Below, one piece after another: positions 12,796-25,423 of a stretch of 64,000 nt of DNA. Source of the stretch: Dimorphilus gyrociliatus (Eukaryota; Annelida; Polychaeta; Dinophilidae). The stretch lies in contig CAJFCJ010000001.1 of NCBI GenBank assembly GCA_904063045.1, forward strand, positions 1,371,501 through 1,435,500. The letters run 5' to 3'. Below the pieces are notes generated by a model. That model ran no database searches and was not told the DNA's origin. It saw only the letters and a program-made list of their open reading frames with translations. Position 1 is the first letter of the stretch, and each line of letters starts with the position of its first letter. Both the position numbers and the translations under genes were made by a program.

Positions 12796-14864
12796 CTAGT
12801 TGCCAATTTGCTGTAAAAGAAGTACTTGGTCACTAACAGTCAAACTTGCTTGGGAAATTCCCATGCATTGTTGCACGTGCTGCTCGAATTCCGACTTTGA
12901 TGAATACATATAACCGCATCCACCACATTGATAATGCAAATTGGCTGATGTATAATCCGTTGTTATTTGCAAAGGTGTTTCATTAACAGCCACCTCTGAT
13001 ACAGAGTTGTCTTTTTTCATTTGTGTATATGTTACTGTTACTGGTTGACCGTACACCTCTTCTCCTGTATTTGATGTGGTTATTTCTATTGGTTTTAAGC
13101 GGGTAACTCCACTCTTATCTTGTTCAACAACGTGAACAGCTTGAATACGATCAAGTATTTGTGGATTGGGTTGCGCAACAGAGTAATTTCTTTTGTTCTT
13201 CTTCTGTGCGTCATCTGAGTGCAATAATCTGTTTGGAAGGATTTAAGATCTCATTTAGAGCAAATTTTTTTCTGGACATTTAAAGAAAATAAAGATTAAT
13301 TACATCTGTTGCAATTAGAAACCTGTTTTTAATATCCCTTGGCTGTTTTTAATAAATGGTTAATTGCAATCGTAAAAAAACCCCACAGATAAATGATAAT
13401 TATTAGATTTGCAATTAAACAATATATTAAAAGAAATATATAATCTAGGAAATCTCTTAATACTAATGTACTGATTATATTACTAACCTGCAATGAGTTC
13501 GTAAATGTGTTCGTTCTTTGAAGCATTTACCGCATTCATCGCATTGGTATGGCTTTTCTCCAGTGTGCACTCGAAGATGTCCATTCAGTCGATCCCTCCT
13601 GTGGAAACTCTTTCCACAATATTCGCATGAGAATGCTTTTTCCGTATTGTGAGCTTTCATATGTCGCCTAAGCGATGCTCTATAGCCAAATGCATTACCG
13701 CAGACTTCACAAGTAAATCGTTGATCACGATTGTGAGTATGCATATGGGCTCTAAAATCTTCGCTTCTTCTGAAGCTCTTGGCACAAAGAGCGCAGAGAT
13801 AAGGTCTCTCACCGGTATGGATACGCATATGAAGTCGCATATTTTTCTTCAGGCGAAAGAATCTGAGAAAAGCATTTAATTGTAAAATGCGCATTAAAAA
13901 ACTCCATGTTTAATTACTCACCGACTACAATGAGGGCACTGGAAAGGCTTCTCTCCTGTATGAACTGATGAATGCTCATCTAAACTTCTTTGATCTCTAA
14001 ATTGTTTACTGCAAACAGCGCACGAAAAATTCTTGACGGGTTCGTGTATTATAAGATGACGATCCAAAACTGAACGTTTACTAATAAGTCACAAAAAAGA
14101 TATAATGACATTGTGTCTTTGGTTAGTGACTAAGAACTTACTTGAATGTTTTTCCACATTCAGAACACTCGAAAGCTCGTTGTTTATGCTGAGCTATCCT
14201 ATGTTTCCTCAATTTGGCGTGTGATGTAAACGTTTCTTCACATTCCTCGCATTTGTGCATTTTAACTTCCGGTCTAATTTTTTTCGTCGGAGTCTGCAAT
14301 TATATGTGAAAATAAATTTTTGAATTAAATTGTGCATCTCTTGCTGTATGTTTTGTAAGTCCTGCCATCGTTCGTTTATAAATGTTGACAAACATGAGCA
14401 ATAAAATAAATATTGGTTCGCTCTATTTTACCATACAATAGAAACTCAATATTAATTTATTAAATATGTACAGAAATATTTGGGCTTATCGTTTAATTAA
14501 AATAGAATCGCCGCATGTTTCAGTGATATTTTACGCTTAACCAAACATTTCTTAAGACAAAATAAGTACTGAAATGTCTAACCTTTTCACCGTCCTCTTC
14601 ATTTTCTTTTTCAAAAATTGAATTATCTAACACTTCATTTTTAATCATAACGGCTCCAATTTCTTCTGGCTCATCGTTCTTTTCTTCAGCTTCTTCGTTA
14701 TTTACATGTTTAGTTATTTGAATGACAAAGTCCTCCCCACCAACTGATAATTTGACTACTGCATCCATTTTAAAGTCAGGTGATTCTGTTAGTTTCTGTC
14801 GACATAACTTTGTCACTTGTTCCGTTATAGAATCGCAAAGATCCTGTTTGGATTCTTGATTCAT
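12796..14864 (-). CDS. C2H2 zinc-finger protein with eight tandem fingers
   Basis: Probable nuclear DNA-binding protein. Exons on the minus strand: 14583-14864, 14142-14293, 13922-14080, 13488-13862 and 12796-13228, joining in frame to 466 residues. The N-terminal about 94 residues are acidic with no known domain ('EEAEEKNDEPEE'). Eight C2H2 fingers follow, with classic TGEKP/TGERP linkers between several: HKCEEC, FECSEC, FSCAVC, FQCPHC, YLCALC, FTCEVC, FSCEYC, YQCDEC. A separate C-terminal finger-like unit 'YQCGGCGYMYSSKSEFEQH' ends C-x-x-x-x-C rather than H. The fingers are split across exons in phase 2. The ATG at 14864 follows a strong acceptor (ctctttcag at about 14880), so a 5' UTR exon lies upstream. 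No orthologue could be named. Target sites are unknown. Confidence 0.85.
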
Positions 14865-14880
14865 CTTCGCAATCAAACTG

Positions 14881-16063
14881 AAAGAGGATAGGAATCAGTT
14901 TTTTATTCCCTGATATAAATGTAAAATGATGGAAACTGTTGAGGTATTTCCCGGTTTGTTAGTGATGAAAATGTACTACAATAGATGCTGAACAAATAAT
15001 TAAATTTTTTGAGACTATGCCTACCTATTTATAGGACGATAGTAATTTATGCATAACATTCTTTACTACTACAGTAGTAAGCTAACGATTATCAATCATA
15101 AAGAGGTCTCATAGGTCCTATAACATTTTTTCACCGATTATTCAGCAAATATGCGTTCTTGTATATTAAATAAAAAAAGAATATGTCCTATTTGTTTATA
15201 AATTTCGAACGATTGATTAGCTAAAGCTTCGAATAAAAAATTTTAGGAAATTTTTCATCGATTTCTTATAGAACAAAAAAGAACAAAAGACTAAGCAAAC
15301 AGGTTTAATGGTGGAGACCAAAATATGACTATCAACGGAAAACACTCGAATATTAGTTCAAATAAAGACTTGTTCCAAAAGTCTGTATGAAAGGTATATT
15401 TGTTTACCAGGAAAAGCACCACATTAAATTGCTGAAGAAATTGTACGCCGAGCCACTTTTTGTTCGGCACGAACCAACTTCCGTAGCAGCGCTTATTACC
15501 AACATTTACTCACATCAAATTAAACAAATGCCTTACATTTTGATATCAATTTATACATTAAAACCTACTCCACCTTTATGTGATAATAAAAATATTCGAT
15601 TCTTAGGGAATTGTAGAAAAAAACGACGGTATTTAAATGTCTGAAAAGGTACCTGGTACGCTATTCCAAAACGGATATGACATCACGAACCACGCGTCGT
15701 TAAGTAAACTGGTTCTATGTTTTCGTAAAAATCGTTGTGTTTTCAAGCAAAAATTTGACGCGGAACTTATAGCCATACTATCACGTGATAATGTGGAGTA
15801 TATTTCCAAATTCATAATGAGGTTTATGTTTATTGATGAGGCCAGATGCCGTACTAAGTTAAGGTTCAAGGTCATTAGAAGATACAAACAATATTCTATT
15901 TTGCGCTGCAATTGATTAGAATATAGTTGTTACTATTTTGTCAACTGAAATTATTCATGTGGATTGCTATTTAAAATACTTGACTTGAAAATATATTTTA
16001 ATAGACTTTTAAGGAGATATTCTTGTGCCTTCAGTCAGCAACGTGCGAGGTATTGTTTTAGAC
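14881..16063. other. 1.2 kb intergenic region with unassigned ORFs
   Basis: Between the divergent zinc-finger and MARCHF5 genes. Two short plus-strand reading frames (15387-15644 and 15637-15915, 85 and 92 codons) overlap in different frames; the second is mirrored by an open minus-strand frame of almost the same extent. Neither peptide resembles a known domain. Locally the base composition is less AT-rich than the flanks (15440-15700). It may be promoter DNA, a 5' UTR or a decayed element. Confidence 0.4.
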
Positions 16064-17654
16064 ATGAATAATTCGTCTGTAACAACCAAAGTTCGTAACG
16101 AAGAGAGGCAGTAAGTTTTTGATTTTTTATATCGTCTTTATGCTATAGTAATGACAATAATTGTGTTTAGTAAATTTTGTTGGGTTTGTTATGGAACCGA
16201 AGAAGATGATACAAAAGATGTACCATGGGTTCATCCATGCAAATGTAAAGGAAGTTCTAGATGGGTTCACGAACACTGTTTGCAAAGGTATTTTATAATG
16301 TTCAATATTCATCACAAGACTATTCAATCGTTCGTTTGAGTGATATCAATATAAGCTTATCATTCGATCGTATCATGTTTTCGGCGTAACAACTAAATGA
16401 TGTTTTTCTTCTATGTAGAACGTAGATGTCACAAATTTAATTTTTTATTAGAAATCGAATAATTTAAATTTTTCTATTACTTTTTAGATGGTTTGATGAA
16501 AAACAGAAAGGTCAGCCATCACGAAAAGTTTCTTGCCCTCAGTGTAACACTGAATATGTAGTTATTTTGCCAAAAGTTGGAAAATTCGTCTATGTTTTGG
16601 AATTGAGCGATAAAATTGCACAAAAATTATCACCTATTTTAGCCGGTGGAATATTTATTGGTTCGGTATATTGGACAGCGGTAACATATGGAGCAGTTAC
16701 AGTTATGCAGGTCAGTAAACATATATTTCATGCTACAAGTTTTTAATTAGATTCTGTTAATTATAAAATGAAATATATAACCATGAGAAAATATTACAGG
16801 TTTTAGGTCATAAGGAAGGCCTTAACGTGATGGAAAGTGCAGATCCCTTATTCCTCTTGATTGGCTTACCAACAATACCGCTAATGTTGGTATTAAGTAA
16901 AATGATAAAATGGGAGGATTATATTTTAAAATTGTGGAGAAAACATTCTAGTAAAATTCCTTTGTTGAATATTTTTTTGCCTGGAGGTAAACCTATTCAT
17001 TATTTTTGTTTTTTTGAAATACGTAATTACTCATTCTGATAGCAATTTGCCGCACAAACCTGTTATCACTCACTTGTGATTAACGATAGATGTATAGTTT
17101 AAAAGCGGTTTTTTTTACCTTGATCGAAAGAAAGCTGATATAAATAACACCATATATAATAACAAATAAATTCATTAAATAAATCATTTTGATTATAAAT
17201 GTGATTAAAACAAAATAGATACTGAGACAAGACAATATACAGAATATACCCCACCAATAACTGAATATCCTTTATCGGCAACTAGAGTTTTATGCGGGGC
17301 AATGGCTTTCCCAACTGTCGCAACTGTTGTTGGTAAAGCTCTATTTTCTAATGTCAACTCGAACTTCCAAAGAACATTACTGGTAACATATTTTTTATCA
17401 TTAGATGTTTTTATAAATTAAAAACTATTTTCTTTATAATGCAAATTATAACATTTTAACAAATATGTTAACAGGGTGGAATTGCTTTTGTTGCGATAAA
17501 AGGCTGTATGAAAATTTATTATAAACAACAACAGTACTTGCGACAAAGGCAGAGAAAGATACTGAATTTCGACGATGGTGATAATTCAGAAAAAAAATTA
17601 GAAAATCAAACAACACCTGAGCAAGAATCGACAACGCATGACAGTTACGGCTGA
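16064..17654 (+). CDS. MARCHF5: MARCHF5, mitochondrial RING-CH E3 ubiquitin ligase
   Basis: Outer-mitochondrial-membrane E3 ligase that controls fission factors and other substrates. Exons 16064-16110, 16171-16287, 16488-16710, 16800-16986, 17243-17382 and 17475-17654 give 297 residues (human 278). The RING-CH C4HC3 pattern is complete: CWVC, PCKCKG, WVHEHCLQRW, then CPQC. Membrane segments are conserved almost word for word with human: 'GSVYWTAVTYGAVTVMQV', 'GHKEGLNVMESADPLFLL', 'IGLPTIPLMLVL', 'KMIKWEDYILKLWRK' and a last pair including 'GGIAFVAIKG' and 'YYKQQQYLRQ'. The C-terminal tail is Asp/Glu/Gln-rich and longer than human. Intron 4 is the longest (256 bp). No missing zinc ligand. Confidence 0.96.
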
Positions 17655-18034
17655 TATCGTTGTAATTTATAAGGAAAATTGTATAATTGTTATAAATTTA
17701 TGCGATGAAAACTTTTTTGAGTCATTAACAAAAAATAAAAAGAATAGTTGTTATATATTTATATATATAGAACTATATATAAATATAAATATAAATATAT
17801 ACTGTATATATATATATTTATATATATATATATGTATATATTTTCAATTGATTGACAACGTTTTAATACAGTTATGGTATTTTTAAACTTCATCGAAACT
17901 GTTTCTGAATTTATGAATAATCCATTGTTTTTGTAAAAAAAACAAAGCCTACCAAACTCCTAAAATTATCTTGATTGACAATGTAGTTATCTAGGCTTAT
18001 GAGAAGAGACGTCAATTTTTAATATTTAAAAAAC
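17655..18034 (+). repeat. TA-rich intergenic stretch between MARCHF5 and the ABCA gene
   Basis: Contains a (TA)n-rich block at about 17754-17840 made of tata/aata units. No coding sequence seen. It holds the MARCHF5 3' UTR and the start region of the ABCA-like gene. Confidence 0.6.
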
Positions 18035-21000
18035 ATGGAGCGAGATGAGTTTTCATGGAGGAGATTTTTTTTAATATTAGTTTTACATTTAAGAGATAAT
18101 TTGACTAATCTTCATAGGAAAATATTTCATTATTTTCTATCATATATTCTACTGCCAATGTTTATTATAAGCTTGAATAATTACGTTAAGTAAGTTCTCA
18201 ATAATTGTACACTGTTATCTGTACTGAATAAAAGTTAACAGATCAAAACATGTACAATTTGAAAAGAAATATGAGAATTATATGAATACTTTTAAGCCTT
18301 ATTCGCTCGAAACTGGATTATTACACTTTGCAGGTGAATTTACTCTTTTTCCAAGTATAAAAAACACATGCTTTCTCTAAATGAAGCTTATTTACAGTAT
18401 GCGATTTCTTTCTGAGTCAAGGAATGATATATAATCATTTAGCATATGCTCCCTGGACCCCAATCACCGAGAAAATTATGAAAAAGCTTGCTGAGAGGTA
18501 TGCTTCCAATTTATTCAGAAATTCTTCTTTTTTCTCCTCGTTAGTAAAAATATAGAACTAATACATCACTTTTCGATTTACTATAGATTTGGTCAGTTAG
18601 ATTGTGCTTCACGAAAGGCAAGGTCTGGATTAGCTGGAAATGAAACATGTGGAGAGTATCTACATTTACTACCGTTTACCGGAGAATTTCAATTAGAGAG
18701 ATACTTTAATGAGAGCGGAAGACAAAGCATACCTTGCTCTCAGAAAAGGAATTCGATACTGGCTGCAGTAATTTTCCCTGAAGCAGAAAATTATAAAGGC
18801 ACTTTACCAGAAAAGATTAAGTACGATCTAAGAATGCATTCCGATCCCTTGGGTGTGGAGGGATTTGATCAATGGATGACCAGAACAAAAATTCTAAATA
18901 GAGATGGTCCATACTTCACTTTTCCTCAGCGTATACGAAATTTTATCTAAATTTTATAACGCTTATTAACACTGAGATTATGAATCCTATAGCATACATC
19001 TACGAACCTCCAAGAGTCGATAAACCTAAGCAATTCTTTCTTGAATTACAATGGCTAATTGATTCTACAATAATAGAACTTCAAGCACCAAGAGCAAATC
19101 TATCACGATTTACTTATCAATTAATAGTTGTTAATTAAAGAATTACATATAAATACAATTAATTGAACTTTTATTCTCTTGAACAGAGATTTCCAGAATT
19201 CTTAAAACCTGATAATAGAAATTATGGACAATTCTTAGACTCTACACTCATTCTATCGGTTACCATTGTTATTGGATTATTTTTAATCGGTGAAACTTTA
19301 ACTCAAATGAGGAGGAGTAAACAAGGAAAATATTGCGGTTTAATCTTACACGGAGCGTTACACAAAGAAATCTATATTGTTCGAATTGCCTCGACCAGTG
19401 TATTTTTATCCTTTCCATCTCTGATTTTTCTACTATCCATGATAGGAAGTAAATACAGCATCTTTAGTAGACAATTAACTAATCAGGTTTTGACAACATG
19501 GATTTTATATTTAACATCCGTCATGCTACTTATTCCTCTATTAGTGAATTTGAATATTATCAGTTAGAATTACTATAATAACTGTTACAGTATCTTAACT
19601 GAAGATTTGTTTGATTTTTATTGCAGGTGGTTTACCTCCTATTACTACTCAAGTTTGCTTTTATATAACAACGTTTGTTGAATATTTCATTGAAGAAAAT
19701 TACTTCTACATGCTTATTCCAAGATTGTTAATTACTCATATCAATTTTGGAAAGACTTTAAGAAAAGCTCTTCATGATAAAGACGGTAAAAATAAATTAT
19801 TTAGACATTCCCCTGACTTATAAAACAATATATCGTTCTCCTCCAGACGAAATATTTCAAGAAATGAGCCATATGATAGCAAATTTGCTTATATATTTAT
19901 TTTTACTATTTTTCACCGCTCATATAGCACCTGCTCCACATGGTCTCGGTTTGTCTTGGAACTTTTTATTCTCCTCTAAGTATTGGATGTGTAGATTTGA
20001 AAGGGAACATTGTCAGTCAGATGATTATTATAGGGAATATTCTTTAGCTGTACAGTTAGATAATATTCAAAAGATTGTACAAAAGGGAGTTTTAAGAACA
20101 GAAACAGTTGCCCCATTCTCCATGAAAATTCCTACTGATGAAATAACCGTAATCCTAGGTCCACCAAAGAGCGGAAAGTCAGCTTTAGCGGAGATGATAT
20201 CTTCTAATACTTTGCCTACTTCTGGTGACATAACAGTATGTGGTATAAATACAAAAGATCAAAGATCAAAGAGTTTAATTAGCTTATCTAAAGATTACGA
20301 TCTTATTTATTCTAATTTAACTATTGCTGAAAATATTGAATTCTATCATAGTCTGAAAGGAATTCAAGCAATTTCAAACTGGAGTAATTACGATAAAATG
20401 CCTAGACTATTAACTAAGAAAGGGAAATTAGGTATTGACTACGTTCTGCAACAATTCGAAATGTTAGAAAATTCCAAAGCTTCTTGTTACACATCTGATG
20501 ACAGAATTATTCTCAATTTTTGTATAGCGTTGACAGGTCAGTCAGAGATAATTGTTATTGATCATTTACTATCAAAAATGATTGATTTTCGGAAAAGGCA
20601 ACGTTTATGGGATACGATAAAAGAATTAAAAGTCGGTAGGGCGATCATACTCACAAGTACAAATATGTCCGAAGTAAGAATATTAGATTGTAGGACTATA
20701 TGTCTAATTGCAAATGGGGTTGTTCAATTTGTCGGATCACAAAGATCATTTGCAAAAACTTATGGAATAGGCTACGAACTGTCTTTTAACTTTACAACTG
20801 AATTAGATATAGATTATCTAAATACTATGGTTTCTTCATCAATTAGGAAATTATCAATAATAAAAAAAGAAAAAAATACGATTTCGTATCGTTTACCTTT
20901 CAATTCCTCCAATAAGTTTGCCGAACTTTTCTCTAAGGTTTATAGAGAAGATAGAAATTTTAATCTACGTCTTATATCATACGACGACGTCTACGATAAG

Positions 21001-23849
21001 ATATATAAGGTTGGTAATTTTCTTAATCTTACTCAAGAGAGTCTTTCAATCATATTTTCCATCGGAATTAAAACAAACAGGGAGAATTAAGAATAACAAG
21101 TGATAATAAAGATGATTATCATATTGAAACATTTACCGCTATGATGATGTATGGAAAATCTAAGCTAAAAAATATTAAATATTATACTAATTCGAAAACT
21201 ACTGAAATGAAACAGAAATTGTTAGCTCTTGTCGAATACAGGTTGTCAGTATATATTAGATTATGGCCAATACTATTACTTTTAGCCCTTAGTCCAGTAT
21301 TTGGGGTAATTGTTTGGACTCAGGGCGATAATCCCACCGAATTCCTTAATTGGCCTCCAATAGAATTGAGCGCTGGAACCTATGCTTCTAAAGATTGGTA
21401 CGGTTAGTTTTTAAATTTAACATTATTTGATTTTTCAACCAATGCAATATTTCATTATATTATTTAGCGAGGTTCCTTATTTCGCAAGTCCGTCTTTAAG
21501 AAAATTAAGTAAAATAATTGGAAATCACCTTAAATACTATAATATACCATTGAAGAATGTTAGCGCTCACCTAAAGAACAAAACTGCCAGAGAATTCGAA
21601 CAGAAACTTCAACAGTTGCGAATTAAGCATCAAGGATATTTTAACCAAAGATATTTTCTTGCTTATTTATTCTTACCCGGAGAGAAGGTTACTTTAGCAG
21701 CTTTCTATTCCTCTTCGGCTTTACATTCTCCCGCTGTGGCTGTTAACACGATATCTAATACTTTACTGAAGAATTTCGCGGGAGAACAATTTTCTATTAT
21801 CGCTCGAAATTATCCACTACCTCCTAGGATAAAAGCTATTACTACTTTCAATAAAGCAACTGGCCAATCTAAATTATTATGGTCTCATTTAAGGGCTAGG
21901 ATATTAACTTATTCCCTAATAATATTTTTAGGTTGTATTTACATCATATTGTAGTTTTCTATACGAATACAACTTTTCATTTTCACCGTTAGGATTCTTT
22001 ATTATCCTCCCAGTTAGACATAGGAGGAATGGTATAAGGTCGCAGCACATAAATTACATAGAATCACCAAAATTATATTGGTTGGCTATATGGTTCTTTG
22101 AGATTTTTTTTATGTCATGTCTGCTATTCCCTACTGGCTTCATCTTTACTGCCCTGGGTCAGAGTGGTTATGAATGGCCCATGTTGGTGATTTATTTCCT
22201 CTTTTCAGTAACCCTATTGAGTTGGACCTACTTAATCGCTGAAATATTTAAATCGCCTAGAGTGGGACTTTTTGTCGTTGTTTGTTTTGGTAGTAGTTTT
22301 ATATCTAGATGATAAGATTATGTTTTTTCTATATAAACAAATTTTTGTAGGATTATCGATAACAATTATAATAATAGGGAGAGATTATCTAAGGGAACAA
22401 CTTGGTGGATCGAAATTTATGTGCATGAACTCAGTAGCCCTTTTAGCTCCTCAAGTAATTTTGGCTAAATCTAACCAAATTTTTCATATAAATTATTACC
22501 ATAAACTACAATGCAACGAAAGGCTAATACGTAGGGAACAATGTAAAAATGAACCATTGCGAATTAGACAGACATTAGCTTGCTGTCAGGAATGTCGAGG
22601 TAGTCATTGCGTAAGATATGCTGACAATATATTATCATTTGCAAAACCTGGTCTTGGAAGATTTTGCATAATCTTTATGATACAAACTTTCATTGCGATG
22701 ATGCTACTAATTCTTTTACAAAGTCATCGACCTGTTTTACAAACAATATTAGAAAAAAGAATGAAGTTAAGTAGACTTAAAAGCGAAGATCTATCATTGC
22801 ATGCAAGTGCAATTAAAGAGAGAAAAAGTATAATACTGTGTCCAAAATTCGAGCAAACGGACTATGATGTTGTTGCTCAAAATATAACAAAATACGACAT
22901 ACAATCGTTAAGTAAAATCAATAGAGAAATTAAACTTGAAAATGTTTATCTCAGTATTAAAAGAGGGGAGCTAATGTGCTTAACAGGATTGAAAAATAGT
23001 GGAAAAACAACTTTTTTAAGAATAATAGCTGGTTCAATAAAACCTAGTAAAGGTGTTGTTTACTTTAGAAAGAACATGCAGAAAAGCTATTTTGACAATA
23101 ATATAATTCCAGATGGAGAGTTAACTGTTGCAGAAACTTTAAATTTTGTTGCCAGGCTTCGTGGAATATCGAAGAAAGCTGCTAAATCACATGTAAGAAA
23201 TATATCAAATCTCTGCGCTCTAAAACCAATGATGAATATGAAAGTTGATACGGTATCTGAATCAACAAAAAAGAGGCTTGTCCTCGCTTCAACAATTATC
23301 GGCTTTCCACAACTACTAGTTATCAGAGATCCTTCAACGAATATCGACTTTCAGTCAAAGAAAATCTTTATGAATCTCTTAGGAATGTTGAAAGCAAGGG
23401 GCCATACTATTGTATTAAGTACTGAAAATCCAGTAGAATTTGAGAATTTGGCCGATAGAATGGCAGTTTTTTGTGTAGGAGTACTTAGAGCAGTTGGACC
23501 AGCTCCGTATCTTCGCCAATGCTTTTGCCCCGGAAGTAGAATTCGTATATCAATGACATTTGACAGTACTAGGCAAATGAAAATTGATAGACAATCAATA
23601 TCTAGGTGGCTCCAAATTCATGTTCCCGACTCAGTGAGATATCACGTTGATTTATTACAAGCTCGCCTATACTTTAGCGTCCCACCAAACGTATCAATAG
23701 GTCAATTGTTTGCATCTATGGAAAATATGAAAGAGGTTTATACTTGTATCAGAGAATACGATATTGGGGAACATACTTTCGAATCTGTAATATTTTCAGT
23801 ATCTTACATAAGATCCTTAAATTCAATGGAAAATTTAATGAAAAAGTAG
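18035..23849 (+). CDS. ABCA-family transporter-like protein with degenerate ATP sites
   Basis: Domain order TMD1-NBD1-TMD2-NBD2, as in lipid-handling ABCA transporters. The first coding exon begins at 18035 with a cytosolic Arg-rich start then a membrane helix. The extracellular loop has family features such as 'LPEKIKYDLRM' (about 18805-18840). TMD1 spans about 19160-19980 and ends 'GLGLSWNFLFSSKYW', like the ABCA stretch before NBD1. NBD1 is near 20140-20790 and NBD2 near 22930-23560. Walker A is present in both ('GPPKSGKS'; 'GLKNSGKTT'). The LSGGQ signature is not recognisable in either ('CYTSDDRIILN'; 'VSESTKKRLVL'). Walker B is altered: 'EIIVIDHLLSK' and 'LLVIRDPSTNID', so the catalytic Glu is His in NBD1 and Asp in NBD2, with Arg at the usual Walker B Asp of NBD2. 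The switch His is also missing. The frames remain open over long stretches, so it looks like a maintained gene without normal ATPase activity. Many exons; middle borders approximate. Confidence 0.75.
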
Positions 23850-24317
23850 ACAAATGACCTTTATAAGATTATTTTCTAAAATTGTTCACTATTAATTGTT
23901 CCTTTATATCTTTACCTCTCTTCTTATCGTCTTATTGTTATCAATAATGTCGTTTAAAGTATATAAATTCTATAAATTTTCTTACTTTCCCTTTTCTTCT
24001 TCTTCTTTTCCATACACAGGATAATTTTTTAATTTAGAGCTTTCGTCTTATTTGTTGTTTAAGAGTTCTTTTTTTCATAAACTACTCGATACTTGGGAAT
24101 CAACCTTGGAAAGTATAAATTATTTAGGATGCTCTCTTTTAATGCTAACATCTATCTAAATTTTAAGAAGTAGATGACAGTCTAAGAGGTGATGAAATTT
24201 GAGACAAGAGGTGGCGCTTTTACTGACTAGCAGACAACTATAATCGTACTGGGCGTTTTATAAACTTATAAAAGAGAATTCAATTTATTGTTCCTTTTCA
24301 TCTTTCAAAGTTGAACA
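23850..24317 (+). promoter_or_regulatory. 3' flank of the ABCA gene and C11orf54 promoter
   Basis: No coding region. A TATA-like 'cttataaaagag' lies at about 24264-24275, roughly 45-50 bp upstream of the next ATG at 24318, which suits a short 5' UTR. A pyrimidine block (ctttccctttt cttcttcttc) lies around 23986-24008. Confidence 0.4.
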
Positions 24318-25244
24318 ATGACATCGAACCTAAAGACAGAGAAACTCTCTTTGTATTGTCCGGAGCTTTCGGATTTGGCCGCAGTTTTAGAAAAATCTAT
24401 GAAAGCTCATTTTCAAAATGTTACAGCATCTGTTGTCGACTGTCCCAACTTGACTAACGCCCCGTTCAATCTTATTTCAGAAGGATTGTGCGGAAATGTA
24501 CGTATTGCTGATGTTGGAGGAGTTCCTTATCTGATGCCAAAAGTTATGAAAGAGCACACGTACGAAATAAAGGAACTGTGTAAACTTGTCGAACTACAAG
24601 ATGCCTACGTGTTTGGAGCTGGCGCCGGACCTTTTCATAAACTTGGAATGAATGCTGAAATGATTTGCGATGTAAAATTTAACGGCAGTGAGAAGCTTAA
24701 TACTAAACTTGGTACATCGATAAATGGAAAAGTTAAAGTTCAAAAGGCCCCATGCGCCGAATTCGGTCTACTTGGTAATTTAGGATTCTGTGATGGAAAG
24801 CCAGGAAAGGTTATCGAACTTGTCGTTTCCAAAAGAATTTCAGAAGAAAATATAATGTCTTCTGTTCGAAAGACTCTCAAAGAAGAATACAAAGACAAAA
24901 TTGTGGGAATGTGCGGTACATTTAATGTAGAAAAAGGAAAAGTTAAAATACACTGCATGCCAGATTTTTGCAAGGAGCCCATTGAGTCAAATGAGGACGT
25001 TAATAATTGGCTTGACTTTTATGAAATTCCAGCACCTTTTACTGCTGTAGGATGGTTGATTTCAGATGATCCGGATATGGATATTCGGGTTGAGCACTTT
25101 CATGGGCTAGCTGAGGACACTGCCGGACATTATCACTATGATGTTACGCCGGACGAAGTTGTTTACAGATGTTATTTCTCTATTCCAAAGTATCTTTATA
25201 GAATTGATAGGCCAGAGATAACCCACACTTTCGGTAGAGATTAA
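24318..25244 (+). CDS. C11orf54: C11orf54/PTD012-like ester hydrolase (DUF1907)
   Basis: Intronless, 308 residues, close to human C11orf54 (315). The family is a zinc enzyme with ester-hydrolase activity in vitro; its natural substrate is not firmly known. Motifs: 'VADCPNL'-like 'VVDCPNLTNAPF', 'IADVGGVPYLMP', 'YVFGAGAGPFHKLGMNAE', 'LGNLGFCDGKPG', and near the C-terminus the metal site 'VEHFHGLAEDTAGHYHYD' with the spaced histidines (HFH...HYH). An AATAAA overlaps the stop region (25246). The stop lies only 179 bp from the CUL5 stop on the opposite strand. It is one of very few intronless genes here, but codon use and composition look like those of its neighbours. Confidence 0.93.
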   Translation: MTSNLKTEKLSLYCPELSDLAAVLEKSMKAHFQNVTASVVDCPNLTNAPFNLISEGLCGNVRIADVGGVPYLMPKVMKEHTYEIKELCKLVELQDAYVFGAGAGPFHKLGMNAEMICDVKFNGSEKLNTKLGTSINGKVKVQKAPCAEFGLLGNLGFCDGKPGKVIELVVSKRISEENIMSSVRKTLKEEYKDKIVGMCGTFNVEKGKVKIHCMPDFCKEPIESNEDVNNWLDFYEIPAPFTAVGWLISDDPDMDIRVEHFHGLAEDTAGHYHYDVTPDEVVYRCYFSIPKYLYRIDRPEITHTFGRD

Positions 25245-25423
25245 ATAAAAATTAAAATGCTACGTGGTTACTTTTAAATGCTTTGTTTCTTTACTATTCC
25301 GATTCAATTAAAATTTTGAGCAGAACAAAAATTTATTAGAAACGCTCAAACTGCATAGTAAAAATGAAGCGCAACAATGATACAGTACAAAACGCAATAT
25401 TTTATCATTTTGCCAAGGTTGGT

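Noticed and set aside
15633-15915. Overlapping 92-codon frames on both strands as a gene
   Set aside because: No recognisable domain, no splice-supported continuation and no clear codon bias; kept only as a low-interest observation.
17754-17845. TA-rich block as a transposon or MITE end
   Set aside because: Simple low-complexity TA sequence without terminal inverted repeats or a target-site duplication that I could see.
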